Positions 54,994-58,046 of a stretch of DNA of 58,046 nt are shown piece by piece (positions within the stretch are counted from its first letter, which is position 1; every line of letters begins with the position of its first letter). A model generated the notes under the pieces. That model did no database searches and was not told where the DNA came from. It worked only from the letters and a program-made list of their open reading frames with translations. Source of the stretch: Acidimicrobiaceae bacterium (lineage in GTDB: Bacteria > Actinomycetota > Acidimicrobiia > Acidimicrobiales > Aldehydirespiratoraceae); NCBI GenBank assembly GCA_028819505.1, contig JAPPLH010000151.1:1-58046 (forward strand). Reading direction: 5' to 3'. The translations under genes were made by a program, and so were the position numbers.

Positions 54994-55277
54994 ATGGCGG
55001 GGTCGATCACCTGGCTCGAATCGGCGCGCGAGGTGGTGCAGCCGGCGCGATCCGGTTGAGGAAGCTCGACAGAGGCACGGCGCGCCGCATCCTCGACTAC
55101 ATGGATCGCCGGGTCGCCGCGGAGGACCCGCGCCAAATGGGCCGGCCGCTGACCGGTCCGCTCGGCAAGCTGTGGCGCTGTCGAGTGGGGTGCTATCGAG
55201 TGGTGTGCGACATCCATGATGAGGCCGTGCGTGTCTTGGTGGTGAGAATCGGCAGGCGGGACGAGGTCTGCCGGTAG
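54994..55277 (+). pseudogene. RelE/ParE-family toxin, frameshifted
   Basis: The N-terminal part MAGSITWLESAREV begins right after the serS stop but ends in a stop codon after 21 codons. The rest continues in another frame: IRLRKLDRGTARRILDYMDRR, PLTGPLGKLWRCRVGCYRVVCDI, VRVLVVRIGRRDEVCR. These are RelE/ParE core blocks. A shift within about 55030-55055 links the two halves. No RelB-type antitoxin gene lies before it, so this looks like a decayed orphan toxin, unless the shift is an assembly error. Confidence 0.7.
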
Positions 55278-55317
55278 CGGCCCGACGCCCGCACGCTGGC
55301 AGCCGTAGAGTCGGGGC

Positions 55318-55965
55318 GTGGACCTTGCCCCGATGCGCGAGCAGTACTCCGGGGCGGGGCTGAGCGAGGCCGACGTCGCCGGCGATCCGATCGTGCAGTT
55401 CAAGCGCTGGTTCGACGAGTGGCTGGCGGCCAAGCCCTACGACGCCAACGCGTTCATCGTGGCCACCACCGACGCCGACGGATGGCCCTCGGCCCGGGCG
55501 GTGCTCCTCAAGGGCTTGGATGAGCGGGGCTTCGTGTTCCACACCAACCGTCGCTCGGCCAAGGGGCTGGACCTGGAGGCCTCGGGCCGTGCCGCGCTGT
55601 GCTTCCTGTGGCACCCCCTCGAGCGCCAGGTGCGGGTAGTGGGCACGGTCGAGCACCTGCCCGACGACGAGAGCGACGCCTACTTCGCATCCCGGCCCCG
55701 CGGCGCACAGATCGCCGCATGGGCCTCTCCGCAGTCACGGGTGATCGCCGACCGGGCCGAACTGGAGCGGCTCACGGCAGAGGCCGAGGGTCGCTTCGCA
55801 GGTGACGGGATGGTGCCACGGCCCTCGCACTGGGGCGGCTACCTGGTGCGACCCCGCGCCGTGGAGTTCTGGCAGGGCCGCCGCAGCCGGCGCCACGACC
55901 GCTTGCGCTACCGACTCCAGGACTCTGCCGGCGGCGGCTGGCTGATCGAGCGCCTCGCGCCGTAG
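55318..55965 (+). CDS. pdxH: pyridoxamine 5'-phosphate oxidase
   Basis: 215 residues. It makes pyridoxal 5'-phosphate from pyridoxine or pyridoxamine phosphate with FMN and O2. Family blocks: DPIVQFKRWFDEWLAA, PSARAVLLKGLDERGFVFHTN, CFLWHPLERQVRVVG, SRPRGAQIAAWASPQS, and C-terminal PRPSHWGGYLVRPRAVEFWQGR and RYRL. GTG start 41 bp after the relE remnant. Confidence 0.95.
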   Translation: MDLAPMREQYSGAGLSEADVAGDPIVQFKRWFDEWLAAKPYDANAFIVATTDADGWPSARAVLLKGLDERGFVFHTNRRSAKGLDLEASGRAALCFLWHPLERQVRVVGTVEHLPDDESDAYFASRPRGAQIAAWASPQSRVIADRAELERLTAEAEGRFAGDGMVPRPSHWGGYLVRPRAVEFWQGRRSRRHDRLRYRLQDSAGGGWLIERLAP

Positions 55966-55972
55966 TCGCGTC

Positions 55973-56231
55973 CTACCGATCGGCCCGGGCGTCGATGGCG
56001 CGGGCCAGAGTGTCGATGAGCGTGCTGACCTGGGGCGCTCTGGGTGTGCCGTCGTGGTCGGACCAGTTGCGGGCCTGCTTGTTCCAGCGGATGGTTGGGG
56101 GCAGCTCCAGCTGCACGCCCGCGCCGGAGGGCAGGTTCACCGGGTTGGCCTCGTGCAGGCCCTCGCAGGCCGCGCGGGATGTCGTCGAGATCGTCGTCCA
56201 CCCCGAAGGCGTCGGGGAGGGCGGCTCGCAA
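55973..56231 (-). pseudogene. frameshifted small gene of unknown function
   Basis: Read on the minus strand after ccdA, the first part LRAALPDAFGVDDDLDDIPRG (TTG 56231) is in one frame. The rest is in another: LHEANPVNLPSGAG, then QLELPPTIRWNKQARNWSDH and VSTLIDTLARAIDARADR. Each half reads like real protein and the overlap is around 56150, implying one frameshift. Family not recognised. It could also be two non-coding stretches, or an assembly error in one gene. Confidence 0.4.
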
Positions 56232-56235
56232 GTGG

Positions 56236-57372
56236 TCAACTCTGGCTGAACGTGATCGGCTCGGGGCGCTCTCGGTGCCGGACCCGTCTCACGGCTCGCC
56301 AGGCGATCCAGACGACCGCCGCTGTGAACAGGATCTCCAGCGCCGCTCCGTAACGCGCCGGATCGGTGAACCAGTGGCCGACGCGCAGAGGCCAGCCCGC
56401 CACGAAGCGCCACACCGGCAGGGCCACGAACTCGGCCCGGTTGAAGTAGAACTCGACCACCAGGTACAGCGCCACGTAGGCCGCACCCACCGTGCGGCGC
56501 GCCAGCGCCCGGGTCTCGCCCTGGCGCCAGCCCAGCACCAGCACGCCGAGCACTCCCAGCGCGCACAGCACGCCGATGCGCTCCGCGGTGGCGTCGTCGA
56601 TCCAGTTGCTGACCGCCGCCTGGAACTCGGTGAACTTCTCGACGAAGACGTTGCTGGCGGTGGGGTCGTCGATGACCTGCAGCTCCCACCAGCCGTAGTT
56701 GGCCACGTAGGCCCCGGACGCGATCAGCACCAGCCCCGATATCGGGTTGATCCAGCGGAACATACGTCGCATCGCTCCGACCACGCTGGTGCGTGCCAGG
56801 GCCAGGGCCAGGGTCAGGAAGGTGATGACCGCGCCCATGCCGATCCCGTAGGCGATGAAGTTGGCGGTTCCGTCGGCCACGCCGTCGGCCGAGAAGCTGG
56901 TGGCGACGGCCGCTATGAACAGGCCGATCGTGCATGACAGCGAAACCACCGCGTAGCTGACGCCGAACATGAACACAGAGCCCAGGCGGCGGCTGCCGGT
57001 GCCCCGGCTCATCTTCGGCAGGCGCAGGTTGACGGCCCGCCCGGCCAGCAGCCACACGCCGAGCAGGGCCATGATCACGCCGACGGCGATGGTGACGTAG
57101 CCGATCCGGTCGAGCACGGCGCCCTGGCTGAGCACCGTCTCGAACAGCGCGCCGAAGGCGCCGAACACGGCCACGAATCCGGCGGTGAGGGTCAGCGCGA
57201 CGGCCATGGCCCGCAACATGGCGCCCAGCGCCTTCGCTCCCGAGGCCGGCTGCTCGGCGGACTCGACACCGATGAAGTAGCCCAGGTAGGCGGGCAGCAG
57301 GGCGAAGCCGCACGGGTTGAACGCCGCCACCAGCCCCAGCGAGAAGGGGTAGGCGAGTGTGGCCAGATCCAT
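56236..57372 (-). CDS. ccdA: CcdA/DsbD-type transmembrane thiol transporter, long form
   Basis: 378 residues. The CcdA core (about 1-240) has six TM helices, with the redox pair Cys21 in NPCGFALLPAYLGYF and Cys147 in VVSLSCTIGLFIAAV. It moves electrons across the membrane to periplasmic thioredoxins for cytochrome c maturation. About 140 further residues with three or four more TM helices follow, an actinobacterial-type extension of unknown role. The TlpA-like thioredoxin gene lies immediately upstream (38 bp) on the same strand, its natural partner. The caa3 oxidase with fused cytochrome c in this window would need this pathway. Confidence 0.88.
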   Translation of the reverse strand: MDLATLAYPFSLGLVAAFNPCGFALLPAYLGYFIGVESAEQPASGAKALGAMLRAMAVALTLTAGFVAVFGAFGALFETVLSQGAVLDRIGYVTIAVGVIMALLGVWLLAGRAVNLRLPKMSRGTGSRRLGSVFMFGVSYAVVSLSCTIGLFIAAVATSFSADGVADGTANFIAYGIGMGAVITFLTLALALARTSVVGAMRRMFRWINPISGLVLIASGAYVANYGWWELQVIDDPTASNVFVEKFTEFQAAVSNWIDDATAERIGVLCALGVLGVLVLGWRQGETRALARRTVGAAYVALYLVVEFYFNRAEFVALPVWRFVAGWPLRVGHWFTDPARYGAALEILFTAAVVWIAWRAVRRVRHRERPEPITFSQS

Positions 57373-57410
57373 GGTCCTATCCTCCGGCGGCCGCGTCGAG
57401 GTCCATCGCT

Positions 57411-58004
57411 CTACGGTCTAGCCGATATGCCGAGCCCATCCTCGATGAACCCGGCCAGGGACTCGGCGTCGAGCACTCCGGCGAAGGTGTCCACCAGCTC
57501 TCCGGAGGGCGAGACGAGGGCGGTGGTGGGCATGGCGATGCTCCCGGTCGCCCCGTACACCTCCAGGTCCGGGTCCCAGCCCACGTCGTAGGTGACGCCG
57601 GTCCGCTCCACCAGGTCGAGAGCGGCCTGCGTCGACGAGTCCTGCGAGAGTCCCAGGAACGCAACCTGCGGTTCGAGTTCCTCGAACACGTCCTGGAACT
57701 CCGGCATCTCCCTCACGCAGGGCGGGCACCACGACGCGAAGAAGTTCACCACCAGGGGGGTGCCCTCGTAGTCGGCGAGGGCGCCGGTGCCGCCGTCGAA
57801 GCGGTCGAAGGTCAACTCCGACAGGTCGGTGGCGTCGGGGGCGCCGGGCTCCAGGACGGCCTGCGCCACGAACGCGATCCCGGCCGCGGCCAGCACCACG
57901 GCAATGCCTGCGAGGATGCGCCCCCGGATGCGGTTTCGCGGGCCCGGCTCGGCTTGCGTGGCGCGGCCGTCTGCGGCGCCGGCGGCGTTTCCGTGGTCAG
58001 GCAC
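57411..58004 (-). CDS. TlpA/ResA-like membrane-anchored thioredoxin
   Basis: 197 residues. An N-terminal cytoplasmic tail, one TM helix (about 29-50), then a thioredoxin domain with WCPPC (92-96) in VVNFFASWCPPCVREMP. The cis-Pro is in IAMPTTALV. It probably reduces apocytochrome c or other exported thiols with electrons from CcdA. The gene is complete: its ATG is 42 bp from the window edge. Confidence 0.92.
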   Translation of the reverse strand: MPDHGNAAGAADGRATQAEPGPRNRIRGRILAGIAVVLAAAGIAFVAQAVLEPGAPDATDLSELTFDRFDGGTGALADYEGTPLVVNFFASWCPPCVREMPEFQDVFEELEPQVAFLGLSQDSSTQAALDLVERTGVTYDVGWDPDLEVYGATGSIAMPTTALVSPSGELVDTFAGVLDAESLAGFIEDGLGISARP

Positions 58005-58046
58005 GCGGTTGGGACCCCGCCGGTTCGGGTGTGCGGAGTCGGTAGT

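Overview
The window is about 58 kb of high-GC DNA (mostly around 70% GC by eye) and reads as an actinobacterial chromosome. The dnaK-grpE-dnaJ-hspR-clpB operon with a HAIR-type operator, the adjacent DUF2017 and clpS genes, the ACT-domain malic enzyme and the caa3-type oxidase locus with ctaG all fit this. The style of the genes suggests class Acidimicrobiia, possibly a marine or host-associated lineage. The taxonomic placement is inference and was not searched.

Layout. 1-2.2 kb: an IS481-type element, decayed and split by an IS5/IS1182-like element with visible terminal inverted repeats. 2.3-5.0 kb: an AT-richer island with a convergent type II restriction endonuclease and a one-polypeptide N6-adenine methyltransferase. 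5.1-20.6 kb: housekeeping genes, namely gpmA, the heat-shock operon, purA and purB, a conserved actinobacterial hypothetical gene, malic enzyme, ilvD and a CYP125-like P450. 20.7-21.0 kb: a tRNA cluster, Glu-Asp-Phe. 21.1-25.7 kb: an unusual GPP34-cytochrome P450 fusion and an MMPL/RND transporter. 25.8-37.4 kb: a defence-type operon on the minus strand. In transcription order it holds HicA and HicB, an SNF2 helicase with a DUF3883 nuclease-like tail, a DUF1156 DNA methylase, a small protein, a SDH/ClpP-like serine protease of lower GC, and a DUF499 ATPase with an N-terminal Swt1-type HEPN domain. 37.4-48.8 kb: DUF2017, clpS, heme A synthesis genes ctaA and ctaB, then the terminal oxidase operon. 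That operon carries an extra subunit I-like and subunit III-like pair in which nearly all metal ligands are lost. 48.9-58 kb: a homologue of sterol C-24 methyltransferase, OsmC, an FAD monooxygenase, a KamA-family radical SAM protein, serS, a broken relE, pdxH, a frameshifted small gene, and ccdA with a TlpA-like thioredoxin.

Themes. First, the helicase-methylase-HEPN/ATPase operon with an embedded protease is the best candidate for a little-described immune system. Second, a roughly 97-bp repeat occurs four times, each time at a gene boundary and at nearly constant length. Third, the sterol methyltransferase homologue, the CYP125-like P450, the GPP34-P450 fusion and the MMPL transporter hint at processing of sterols or similar lipids, although they are not one operon. 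Fourth, the oxidase locus holds a metal-free oxidase paralogue beside the functional enzyme, which implies a structural, assembly or sensing role. Several junctions also carry short duplications of start or stop regions.
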